Origin: Allodiplogaster sudhausi | Lineage: Eukaryota > Nematoda > Chromadorea > Rhabditida > Diplogasteridae | Length of the DNA: 64,000 nt | Direction: 5' to 3' | Assembly (NCBI GenBank): GCA_945643635.1 | Contig: CALZFC010000043.1 | Span: 1,661,501 to 1,725,500 of the forward strand | Part shown: one piece after another, positions 1 through 12,430 of the stretch | Position numbering within the stretch: position 1 is the first letter of the stretch | Layout of the letters: every line of letters starts with the position of its first letter | Position numbers and translations under genes: made by a program | Notes under the pieces: model-generated | The model's input: only the letters and a program-made list of their open reading frames with translations | Told to the model about the DNA's origin: nothing | Database searches by the model: none

Positions 1-88
1 CCTCACTCCCCCCTGTCTGTATCCCTCACTCTCTCCTGTCTGTATCTCTCACTCCCTCCTGTCTGTATCCCTCCCCTGTGTGTTGCAG

Positions 89-3000
89 TTGGTCTTCCCT
101 CCAACCTGGCCTCGGTGTCTCTTACAGACGGCCAGTGGTTCGCTCACGGGCTCACGCTGCCTGCCAACCTGGCAGACATCGATGCTTATCTCTACCGGAA
201 GGCTCGCGCTCGCTTTGATGCTCTCGTTGCCGCCGGCAGACATCGTGTCAATTCAACACTCGTCCTGGACACCACCAGGGCCAAACATCTGCATGTCAGG
301 GAGGGGAGAGAGGCAGAGAGAGGGAAGGAAGATGGGAGAGAGAGAGGGAGAGAAGATGGTAGAGAGAGGGAGAGAATATGGGAGAGAGGGAGAGAGATGG
401 TGAAAAGATGGGAGAGAGAGGGAGAGAGAGGAAGAGAAGATGTGTGAGAGAGAGAGAGAGGCAGAGAATATGGGAGAGAAGATGGGAGAAAGAGGAAGAG
501 AAGGTGGTAGAGAGGGAGAGAATATGGGAGAGAGGGAGAGAATATGGGAGAGAGAGGGAGATAAGATGGGAGAGAAAATGGTAAATGGTAGAGAGAGGGA
601 GGTAAGATGGGAGAGAGAGAGAGCGAGAGAAGATGGTAGAGAGATGGAGAGAATATGGGAGAGAGGGAGAGAATATGGGGGAGAGAGAGAGAAGATGGGA
701 GAGAGGGGGTGAGAAGATGGGAGAGAGAGGGAGAGAAGATGGTAGAGAGAGGGAGAGAAGATGGTAGAGAGAGGGAGAGAATATGGGGGAGAGGGAGAGA
801 ATATGGGAGAGAGAGGGAGAGAAGATGGTAGAGAGAGGGAGAGAATATGGGGGAGAGGGAGAGAGAGGGAGAGAAGATGGTAGAGAGAGGGAGAGAAGAT
901 GGTAGAGAGAGGGAGAGAAGATGGTTTAGCGGAATACGCTTTATTCGGTTAACACCTCAAACTTGGGTAATTAAATAACTTACAATTCATAACATTAGAA
1001 GAAAGCGACTAGTCAAGACAAAGAAAGAAAATGAAATGAAATGCTTCTTCTCTTCCTTTCCAAACAGTTGTAAAACACTTTCACAGATGATAGGCTTCAA
1101 CCAAACATAGAAGCAGCTATATTTTCCCACACTACATGCGTTCAGACAAACATAAAGAAGAAGCAACTTTTTTCCATATGAAATAGATTCAAACAGCCAG
1201 AATTAAGAGGCTACCTTTTCCCACGTGAAATAGCTTGTACAGAGAGAATATTACATGAAGAATATTCATGACACTCCCAAGAGAAGAAAGAGAAATATGT
1301 TAACAACAATAATCTGCATAATCCCTTATCCCCCTTTCCCTTTTCTATTACTATTCATTATTATTATTATTATTCTGAAATCGAAAGTTTTACCATCTCA
1401 CAAGTCACTGTAATGTTGTCACATCGTTAAACTGATGTATGAATAAATAAATAAATAGTAAGTGTACGTATGTAACTGCCTTGTGAGGAAGTTCGGACAA
1501 CAGCTGAGCGTCGATAGCCGTCTCGTGATCGACAGATGCGTCCCATTCTCCATTGGCCACGTTCCAGGCCGTCTTCTTCGATGAGAACAATGTCTCCATA
1601 GCGTGGTGAGTCTGCATTCCTCCATCTGGCATGGGGGTGATCTCGTTTGAAGTTTGCTCGCAAACCGGTGAGATATTCCGTTTTCCATCGACTCCAAAAC
1701 TTGTTGAGGATGGCGAGACTTGAGTTCCACAGTCCAGAAAGGTCATCTTGAAAGGTGGTTCTGGGCAGCCATGCGGGGTCATCTGCAGAGTCGGCTTCGC
1801 TTCGTAGTCGTGGGAGGGAGAGCGAAGAATGTGGCCGCAGAAAGTCAAGCGGTCGGAGAGGAACGTCGTCGAGAGGTAGGAGCCGTCGGCCGAGAGCGTT
1901 CTTCAGCGACGTCTTCGTGAGGCCTATGAGTCGTTCATAAAAGCCTCCGCTCCATGGCGAAAATGGAGTGATGAAATGGAAGTCGATTTTTCTCGTAGCA
2001 CCGTAGTCGGTGATGTCTGAGGGCTGCTCAGGATGTAGGACAGCCGATTGGAGTTCATTGAAAGCGACGAAAGTTTTCGCATTGTCGCAAATGATGTGAG
2101 AAGGTGCGCCGTTGGTTGCTACGAATCTTCTTATCTGTGAAAGTAAGGTGCGAGTACTCATGTCGCACACAGCGTCCAGGTAGACAGCTCGTGTATGGAG
2201 GCATGTCAGGAGAAGAATCCAGTACTTGGCGATTGAAGAATCGTCTTTCCGGTACGATAGTGGTCCGCCGTAGTCCATGCCAAGGACACTGAAGGGGTGG
2301 GATGGCGGAGTTGTTCGGAGAGATGGGTGATCCGGAAAGGGTGGCAGGCGAAATGGTCGAGCTCGTAGAGATTTGCATGGCATGCAATGATTGGAGATGG
2401 CTCTGCGAATAGCTTGTCGACCTTTCGGAATCCACACTCGTTGCCGAAGATCAGTGAGAGTATTCTCGAGTCCGGCATGGTGCAGCAGCTTGTGTCTCCA
2501 GAGAATGTAAAGGCGAGTGATTTGGCTTTCTCGAGGGAGATAAATCGGAAATCTTGAATCAAACGGAAGATCTGCTGAATTGATTCTCCCTTTGCATCTG
2601 TAAAGGTTCGTTTGAGGGCATCGGAAGAGCTGTAGCTGACTCTGAAGACCATTGTTTGGTGGATAGTGATTCTGTGCCATTCGAAAGAGCTCGATTTCAC
2701 TCGAAGAGTAGAGTTCGGTTCTTGACTTGCCGAAAGATATTCGGCGCAGTTTTCTTGATATGCGAGTGATGAAGAGAAGGGCGAAGAGAACGGATGGAGT
2801 TCTTGAAGGACATGTCTGAGGAGTTTGGCTCCAAGAAGGTTGGCTAGTAGTTCCATTCTCGGGATGTTGACTACATCGTGTAGAGGAGCTAGTCTCGAGT
2901 GGCCAGATCCGTCTGGGCGGCGAATGACAATGTAGACTGCTGGACAGTATGCTGATTTGGAGGCGTCAACAAAGACATGTAGTTCCTTGCCAGAGTTGTC

Positions 3001-6000
3001 CAAGGGATATGGAATGACGAGTCTTGGAATTGATATCATGTCGAGAGTGTAGCTCGTGAAGAGTTCTTCCCAGTCGTCGAGGAGAGAATCGGCGAGTGGA
3101 ATGTTCCATTCCACACTGTTCTTCCACAGCTGTTGCAAGAACAGTTGGAGGGGAAGGGTTGATGGGTAGATTAGTCCGAGAGGATCGTACACCGATGCAA
3201 TGTACTTGAGCACTGATCGTTTGGTCCATACTGTAGACGAAGGCGGCTTCTTTGGAGACGACATTGATAGAGTATCAGATGTTGTGTTCCATAAGATTCC
3301 GAGAATCGATGCTTTTTTGGTGTCAGCTGCGGCAACATTGATGTTCTGGGCCGTTGTGTTGACGGCATCGCAGTTGCTGACGAACTCTCTCAAGTTCATG
3401 GAAGCATACGAGAATAGCTTGCGGGATTCATCCAAGAAGTGAAGTGCTTCTAATTCGTTGTCTGCTCCTCCGAAAACGTTGTCGACATACAAGTTTCTGC
3501 GGATGTTGTCGGCTATGTCGGAAGGATGCATTTCGAGATGATGTTGAATGGTACCAGCAAGGAGAAATGGCGAACAGTTGAGGCCGAAGGGAACTCGGCG
3601 AAAGCGGTAGATGCAGAGGTTGTTGAAGTCCGGGGGCTTGTAAATATCGTGAAGCCAAAGGAATCGGACATAGTCTCGGCAGTCTTCCTGCAGACCGACC
3701 ATGTGAAAAGCCTTCTCGATATCGGCTAGCAGAAGGTACTTCTGAACGCGGATGCGAATCAAGGTTCCATGTAGATCTGGAAGAATAATCGGACCTCTCA
3801 TCAGGCATTGATTGATTGACGGTTTGCCATTGCCATGCGCGGAGCCATCAACAACTGTTCGAAGTTTAGTGGTATTGCTGCTTTCTTTTACGATCCCATG
3901 ATGGGAGAGAAAGTGTGAGGTGTCGGAGGAGAACTCGTATTTGCCGGATGATTGAGTGTCAACTTCTTCGATTATTCCATTTTGAAGCTGCTCTTTGAAG
4001 ATGGCATCGTACTTTGCAAGATGTTCCGGATTCCGGGCTAGGGAGTTATGGTTGGAGATTAGACGGCGGTAGGCTAAGCCGAAGTTCGATGGTGGTTTCA
4101 CTGAAGGAAACCGGAAGGGTAAGGTGACGTAATAGCGCTTTTCATTAGAGTCAAAGCGGATAGTTCGGAGGAAGATGTCCAAGCAATTTTTGTCGTCTTG
4201 GCCGGTTAACGGAGAATCCGAGACTCCGATGGATTCAAGATTCCAGAATCTGTGAACGAGTGCGTCGAGGCTTCTGCTTGAGTCGTTATTCGGTAGATTA
4301 GTCATGGATTCGTCTGGATGCTGTTCGTCATGTGATGTGAGCAACATCGAGATATCGCGGCTTCGGAGTCTCTTGCTGGAGATGATGTCTCCGAGGGGCG
4401 TGTGTAGTGTGCAAGCGTCGTCGGAATTTGATACGTGGAATGATTGACTGAAGAAAAGTTCTGGCAGAAAATCCATGCCAATCAGTAACTCCGGTTGGGA
4501 TGTCACTTCAGACAGGTTGCCTTGAGAGGTTTGAAGCCAAGTAGCTGATGGGCAGATCACAGGGGTAGAATGGGTTGTGATGATCTTGTACGATCCATCG
4601 TTCAATGTGATGCCGAGAGAGTGGGTATTGGAGAAAAGATAGGAGGGTGAAGTAGCTCCAAATGTCATAACATTCAATGTGGAGCTGGTCAAGGCATCGA
4701 GATGAAGAGTCTTTGCGTGGCGTTCAGTAATGTAGGAGATAGTGCTTCCTGTATCAACCATAGCGACTGTTTGTGTGGCATATTCAGGTGAAGAGGGAGA
4801 GAAAATGGAGACGTTGGCACACAGTAAGGTAGGTTTCTTGTCAGTGGAAGGAGGTGAAGAATTCACTTCATTCGATTCAGAGATTGTCTGAAGAGTGGTG
4901 GTTGACCGGTTGCTTGTGCGAAGGTCTTCTTCGGTATTGCTTGGCATGGTAATAGCTTCAGTTGCGGCAACGTGATGTGTCTGATGAAGGCGAGGCTGTC
5001 TCGGTGGCTGGCGTTGCTCAGATGAGGGCAGATTGGTGTGAGAGGCTGGTAGAGAAGTATTCTGTTGATTGAATGCATTAGGCGGGTGACGGTTAGAGTA
5101 AGTTGGAGGTTGAAGGTTGATGTTAGGAGGAGATGGTGTATTGTCGATGCGGTGTTTGGCAAAGATGGAAGTTCTTGTCATAGGGGATGGAGGAATTCCA
5201 TTCGAACGAGATTGCATCTTGCAAACTGCCGTATGATGACGGTTGTGGCATAGACGGCAACTGTATTTAGATGGGCACTCGGCTGTTCGGTGATCTTGCT
5301 TTAAGCAGTTCATACAACAGTTTCGTTGCCTTGCTGCAGTGAATTGATCCTGAACAGTAGTGAAGACACTGCAGTTGTCGACCGAGTGTTGTCCTTTACA
5401 GAGACGGCACAGGCGGTTTTCTGAGGTCTGCCGAGTCCTAATTGCTGTTAATTGTGGTGAATGTGGTGAATGCTGCTTCTGGCGGATAGTAGAGTTAGTG
5501 AATTCTACTGGAGACTTCGACGACAGAATCACATTCTCGATTTGTTGATCTTCTACAGCGTCCTCTAGAATGTGAAGCACATCGTACACACCTATGTGAC
5601 GGCGTTGACTCTCCCTCACGCGTCTGCATGTATGGAGGAAGCTTCGAAGTGATCTCGTTCACCAGGAGAGTCGGGGCATCCAACTCTCCATTAGGACAAA
5701 TTTGTCGCACAAGGACTTGCAATTTCAGATATAGTGGTTGGAGGTTCTTCCCATTGCGATCTGGATGAAGATTTCGAAGCTGGATCAAGAGAGTATGATG
5801 AAGAAGAGTAGGCTTATTGTATTCTTTGCGAAGAATAGTCATGACAACATCGAAGTTTCTGTCTACCTGAGGTAGGCCAGTAATGCTCTCTCTGGCCGTT
5901 CCTGACAGGCACATTTTTAGTAGCGTGAATTTGTCTGAGCCGCTAATGTGTCCTTGTCGAATGAGAGAGTAGAATGTCTCTTCGAATTCTGGCCATGCGA

Positions 6001-9000
6001 TGATATCGCCAGAGAAGTGAGGCAGTGTCTTTCCGATGAGAGCTGCCTGCACGAATGCACTGGGGACGTCTGATGATACGGTCACAGTGGTGTTATCAAC
6101 TGGTGCATGGACTGGAGTTGATGAACGCGGAGCAGGGGTTCGAGTGGATGATTGAGCAGCAAGAGTTGGCACATGATGATGTTGTGTCAGAAGAGGGGAG
6201 TGATTGTCTGCTTCGTCAATATGGAGGATGATGTCATTATGAATGGTCCGAGTAAGAGGAATTGACAATGGCTGATGAGTAGCCTGTGTATTATGAGTAT
6301 TGTGTGGCTGATGAGTAGTCTGTGGCTGATGAGTAGCCTGTGGCTGATGAGTAGTCTGTGGCTGATGAGTAGCCTGTGGCTGATGAGTAGCCTGGGAAGT
6401 AGGGTGTGGACTCACAGAGACATTGGTCGAAGAGGTTAGACGTTCGTCATCGATTTCGGAGAGCGATAGATTTCGCTTCTTACTTTCCTTTTTGATCGAT
6501 TCAACCAGATCAAGCGACTGTTGAAGAGTGGCTGAGGCATCAGCAATGAAAAGAGTAAAGTGTCCGTACTCTGAGATGTAGTTCTTATATATGGTGTCTT
6601 CTTCTTTTGAGGAGGATCGGAGAGCTTGGAATTTATCACTGACTGGTTTGAGCTTGTTGAAATGCCGTAGAGCTTGGCTTCGAGTATCATACAGAAATAA
6701 CAAATCTTCTAGAAGCTCAGAGTCATTCTTGTGAGAAAGCATTGCATTCACATCATCACCGTAATCGGAGAGTATTGATTTGATAGGCTGGATGGATAAG
6801 TCCAGGTGCCGTGTGTAAAATCCAATATCTCTTCTCAGTTTGCCGGACATGTTTTTAAGAGAATGATATTCTGCTGACAGGATGGTGAAGTTGAGTACGC
6901 TCAGTTGAGAGAGGGGCAGCCGTGAGGATGAGCAGCCGATTGGTATGGTGTTGAGGAAGCGCCGTCAGCAAAGTGATGCAGCTGGCAAGAGAGGCGCAGG
7001 TCGCATTGAGATGTAGCTGGCGATGGCAGCTGAGATTAAGGTGTAGCTGGCGAGAGAGGCTCAGCACACAGGAAGATACAGAGTTCGAAACGTGGTCGCC
7101 ACTTTAGCGGAATACGCTTTATTCGGTTAACACCTCAAACTTGGGTAATTAAACAACTTACAATTCATAACATTAGAAGAAAGCGACTAGTCAAGACAAA
7201 GAAAATGAAATGAAATGAAATGCTTCTTCTCTTCCTTTCCAAACAGTCGTAAAACACTTTCACAGATGATAGGCTTCAACCAAACATAGAAGCAGCTATA
7301 TTTTCCCACACTACATGCGTTCAGACAAACATAAAGAAGAAGCAACTTTTTCCCATATGAAATAGATTCAAACAGCCAGAATTAAGAGGCTACCTTTTCC
7401 CACGTGAAATAGCTTGTACAGAGAGAATATTACATGAAGAATATTCATGACAGATGGGAGAGAGGGAGAGAAATTGGTAGAGAGGGAGAGAAATTGGTAG
7501 AGAGAGGGAGAGAAGATGGGAGAGAGAGGGAGAGAATATGGGAGAGAGAGGGAGAGAAAATGGTAAATGGTAGAGAGAAGGAGATAAGATGGGAGAGAGA
7601 GAGGGAGAGAAGATGGTAGAGAGAGAGGGAGAGAAGATGGTAGAGAGAGTGAGAGAAGATGAGAGAGAGGGGGAGAATATGGGAGAGAAAGAGAGAGAAG
7701 ATGGGTGAGAGGAGAGAAGATGGGAGAGGGAGAGAGAGGGTGAGAAAATGGGAGAGAGAGGAAGAGAAGATGGGAGATAGAGAGAGAGAGAGAGGCAGAG
7801 AATATGGGAGAGAGAGAAGAGAGAGTGGGAGATGTGGAAGTGACTCTAGGTTCCGGTAACCGGCGAATTGGTGTGGCCTCGCCTTCTCACTCGCAATTCG
7901 GTTCATTTTCCTCTCACCGCCCTCGGCAACTTCACGGTTAGCAACATTTGCTATCTCCTATTTCGTTCCATTTCTTTTGTTGTTCTGTGATATTGCGTGG
8001 TTTTGGCTGTAGATTGTGAACCTGACCCTGACGAATCCGTCGTCTGAGCCAGTGATCGTGCAGCTGATTCCCCTGGTCATCTACCCCGATGCTGAGGCAG
8101 TCGTAGATGCCTTCAGAGAACATCTCCTCACTCCGCTCACTCCTCACGTATGTTCTCTATTTAGAACCGCAATCTTTATCAATTATTTACTTAACAGGGC
8201 TTTTTGAACCTGTTTGTATTCTGTTATCCGAATTCCATTGTTTTCAGGTGGAGATGAATGAAACGCTTATGTTCTCCCTCCGGGATACTGAGCTTTTCAC
8301 TCTCAAGAATGACAGTCCTGTTCCCCGACTGCGGGAGGAACTGGAGAAGGAACTCGGAATGGGAGTGCCGAAGTATTTATTGGCGTACCTTCGTTTATCT
8401 CTTTATCTTTGCAGATGGTTGTGTTTTAATCAACTTTCTTATCCTCAGATTTACCCTCTCAACTATTCTGCAACCACATGCTAAGATCAGAATACGCCTC
8501 GGCTTTCTTCCGAGTGACTACATTCTTCGTTCTTCTTTGCTCATTATTCGGCAAGTCATACTTTCTTCATGTATGTTATTGCTATGCAAATGAGTTAGTG
8601 TTATGCCCCTTCAGATGACCAATATGCCTTTAGGAACAATCTGACGATGGTGGAGCCGGTTGTGGTGTATGGAAGGGGAGCCAGAATTGGGGTGGAAGTG
8701 GAGGGGCTGCCGGCACGTGGGCGGAAGCCTCTTCTCTTTGAGATAAGACATGATCATCTGGACGACTGCGACAATCCGAAACGTCAGTTCACTCTTCTTG
8801 CATTCTCTTCCCCTTCCTTCTCTTTCTCGTGCACGACTCCTTTTTTACAAGAATATGGCCAGTCACTTGCTTATTGTATGTTATATTATTTGATTAGTGG
8901 CTCTCAGTTTCTCACTATTACCCTCTCCATCTATTTCGCTCTCACTCTAATGGTTTCTCACTTACTCTTCACTTCCTCTTTCTTTCTTTGCTCTCTCTCA

Positions 9001-9014
9001 CTCTCTATCTCTCC

Positions 9015-9063
<49 letters not shown>

Positions 9064-9117
9064 CTCTCTCTCTTTCCCCTCCCTTTCTCTCTTTCTCCTC
9101 CATCTTTTCCTTCTCTT

Positions 9118-9156
<39 letters not shown>

Positions 9157-12100
9157 TTTCACCTGCAGGTCTGATGCATCGTCTGACTTCCACGCTGACA
9201 GTTCGTCGTCCCTTCGCGGTACACAACACGGGCGAAGTTCCCTTCTCGGTGGTAAACATGAGTATCAACAACTTTCCGTGCGAGAACCGAGGCTTCCGAA
9301 TCCTGAATTGTTTCCCTTTTCGACTCCAACCAAACGAGACCTACAATCTTGAAGTGGCGTCAGTTTCATTTTCTCACGACAGTGACCCCCATCTACCGAG
9401 TAAAGATGTGTGAAAAGGTGCCTAGAGCCAAAGTAACCTGGTAATCATGTGCGAAGCATGAGGGAGAAAGAGAGAGTGGGGGTGGGGGGGGGGGAGGAGA
9501 GGGAGGGAGAGAGAACAGGGGGGGGGGGGAGCCATGACCGAAGTGCTGGTCTCATCTGCTCTCTTCAGGTACACGCCTGACTTCTTGTCGACTACGAACG
9601 AGGCTGACCTACAACTGTACATGTTCATGAATGGGTCTGCCTGGGTGTTCCCCGTGGCTGCCACTGTGCCTGCAGAGATGCTCAGTCGTTGCCACGCCGC
9701 CCTCCCCCGTCCTCCCTTCGAGCATCTCATGTACTACTCCTGCGTCACTGCTCTGGTGTAAGACTTCCTTTTATCTCGAGATTACCACTAAACTAGGAGT
9801 AGTTCGATCTTTCGATGATCTGAATGGTTTCTTGAGGTTCTGTTTGATCTGCATGCTGGCCTGCGCTTATCTGGAAGGAGACCGGGCGATTGTCTGTGCC
9901 ATCCGAACCCATTACGCGGTGTCTTCCACTCCCTTCGATCTGAACAGTTCTTCCCCGTCTTCCTCTACCCTCTCCTCCTCTGCTTCTCCAGGTGGCTTGC
10001 CTCTCCTTAACCCATTTCTGTTCTCTCTCTTTGTGTTCAGGTCACAAAAGGAAAAATAAAAAAATAAATATATTTAAAAAAAGTTTTATATCTGAAAAGA
10101 GCGTCGGAGTATACCCCACGCTGTGAGCATACTTCCTGAAGTTTATTTCAGTCATCCAATATACCAAGTTATAGAGAAAATTATGGGGGCCAGATAACAT
10201 CATTTTGATTTCCTGAAAAAAAAAACAATCTGAAGTACTTTAATTTTGCTTAGAAAGTTTGAAATTATTTCACCGGTTAATTAGAATCTTGTTTGACTTT
10301 TTAGACTATTTATTGTATGAAAAATATTTCTGGAATTGAAATGGTGCTATCTGCCTCCCCGAATGTTCTCTTCAATTTGATGTATTGGATGACTGAAACA
10401 AACCCCAAGAAGTATGCTAAACTCCAACGAGCTATTTTTGGTTGACGAAAACTGTGGTGCCGAATGCGAATTAGACTTGTCCTTCGCAATCCATCCTGTT
10501 TTTTTTCCATCTCATTTTTCACCTACCATACCTTGCTTTGGAAGACCATCCGGTAAGCCTTTTATTCTCTGTCTGTATTTCTCCAGGATGGAAAGCAGCT
10601 GGTCCTGCTTCGCTGCAAGCTGCTCAGAACGCTCCGTTCTACTCTCGTCTCTTCTACCAGGTTAGCCCAGCTCTTCCCTTCAGTTTAAAATGAACTCCTT
10701 GTAGACAGCGAACATCGTCGTGTCCTTGGTGCATCGCATCTGGAGGATGTCTTTGATATTCCGTAGGAATGAGGAATCTCCCCGGCTCGCGGAGGGAAGT
10801 CGGAGACAGAGAAGAAGAAGAACGGCTCCGCCCACCGAGAAAGAAGCTAAGTCCGGATTCGAGCCACTCGCAGCTTCATTCTCAACACAACAAAGGCCTA
10901 CTATCCCTGTTATCGTCCAGTCCAGGTTGGCAGATATCAATTACGCGCCCAGAGAACACAAGTCACAGAACCAGTTAAAACGCATATCAAAAGACAGGCA
11001 ATAGAATGAGAATTATAAATGAGGTACGGGCCTTCGATTCCCTTCCGAATCTACATTTCTTTTGTTTCTTAAAACAATTACTAATATCAATTACTCTCAG
11101 CTACGAGGCTACAGAAGAGAAACCGAGTGATGTGGCAGTGGAGATGGAAGAAGAAGAAGAGGAAGGAAGAGATTTATCTAGACTGGAGAAAATAGTGGAC
11201 GGGGGGAGAGAAGGGGAGCCGAGGAAGAAGGTCTCTGCCCACCAACCACTTACTCCAGCCACGAGCATCAATGGCAGCGACAGTGGACACTCTTTCTTCG
11301 GTTTCTTTTTATTCTGATATCTTCATCTTCACGGAACATTCAATATTTGACTTACTATTTATTGGTAAAGATACAAAATTGAAGGTTCTTCGCAAAGTGA
11401 AGAGACGCGTGGTAGAAAAGACAACAGAGGAGGCAACAACGAGAAGAAGAAGAGTCGGAAGAAGAATAACCATGCAACACTGAGGAAACCAGACGAATCG
11501 GAGAAGCGAATTGACAAGGAAGAGAATGGAAAAGGGAAGAAGACTGAGAAAGCGAGAGAACGAGGACACGAGAAGCAGAGTGGAGAATCGGATACTGTAG
11601 CCGCGAGACTGGAGAGGAGGGCGCAGAGGGAGCAGAACGCAAGGCAATCGAGGAACTCCTCTGTCGCAAGCACGAAGATGGTATCTGCAACCAAGAAGGC
11701 GGAGTCCGTCACTTCCGATGAGGTTTGAGCTTTCTCTGGACTGTCAGAACTAAGCATCCTTCATAGCCGTACATTGCTAGGATATCTTGCTGCAGGAAAG
11801 GACGCAAGTTGCGAAGAAGACGGGAGAGAAGCAAAGAGGAAGAAATGAAGAAAGATATGAAGAGAGTGAGAAGATCGAGGAGACGGAAGGGAAGAAGAGA
11901 GGGAGAAATGAAGAAGAAGGAGATGAAGAAAGTGAGAAGAGCGATGTTCCCGAGTGGGAAGATGTCGTCGACGGCTTTGGTCTCCCTTTCTTTTCGTTTT
12001 TTTTATATGTAGTTTTATTCCTTTAATCTTGTCGCATTTTTCCATAGAAAGCAGAGGATATGCTACTTACTAAACGCTAATATTTTTTGCTGCAGGAAGT

Positions 12101-12377
12101 GCGGAAGACGACTTCAGTTCGATGGCAGACGCGAGTGGTCGACTCTTCTCTTTCTCTCGCGACGAAGAGAGAGAAAAGCTGGCAGAGACTGCCGGAGGGC
12201 TGCTGCTCGCCATGGCAGAGGAGAGCGAGAAAGCCACTCGACCCACTGCAGCCATTGGCAGTGAGAAGAAGAAGAAAGAAGAGGAACGCAGGACTCATCA
12301 TGGACTCAACAATTTCATGCAAGGTTACCTACTTTCATCCTCCACACTTTCTTCTTTCTCTCTCCCTCTCTCTCTCC

Positions 12378-12430
<53 letters not shown>

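Larger units (their letters stand above)
920..7457 (-). mobile_element. BEL/Pao LTR retrotransposon with target duplication
   Basis: Element body is 925-7452, read on the minus strand, with LTRs at both ends and GATGG on both outer sides (920-924 and 7453-7457), which fits a 5-bp target duplication. Because the flanking intron is itself full of GATGG, chance cannot be excluded. Order of parts on the minus strand is 5' LTR, primer site, gag-like ORF, zinc knuckles, aspartic protease, reverse transcriptase, RNase H-like part, integrase, then a foreign short repeat and the 3' LTR. Two frame breaks and a shortened RNase H-integrase link show this copy is not intact. LTRs are very similar, differing by a few bases and small indels, so the insertion is fairly young. 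Confidence 0.5.

Noticed and set aside
6855..7067. 70-codon minus-strand frame between primer site and gag ATG
   Set aside because: Leader region of the BEL/Pao element made of GCAGCTGGCGA-like short repeats; low-complexity Leu/His/Ser product.
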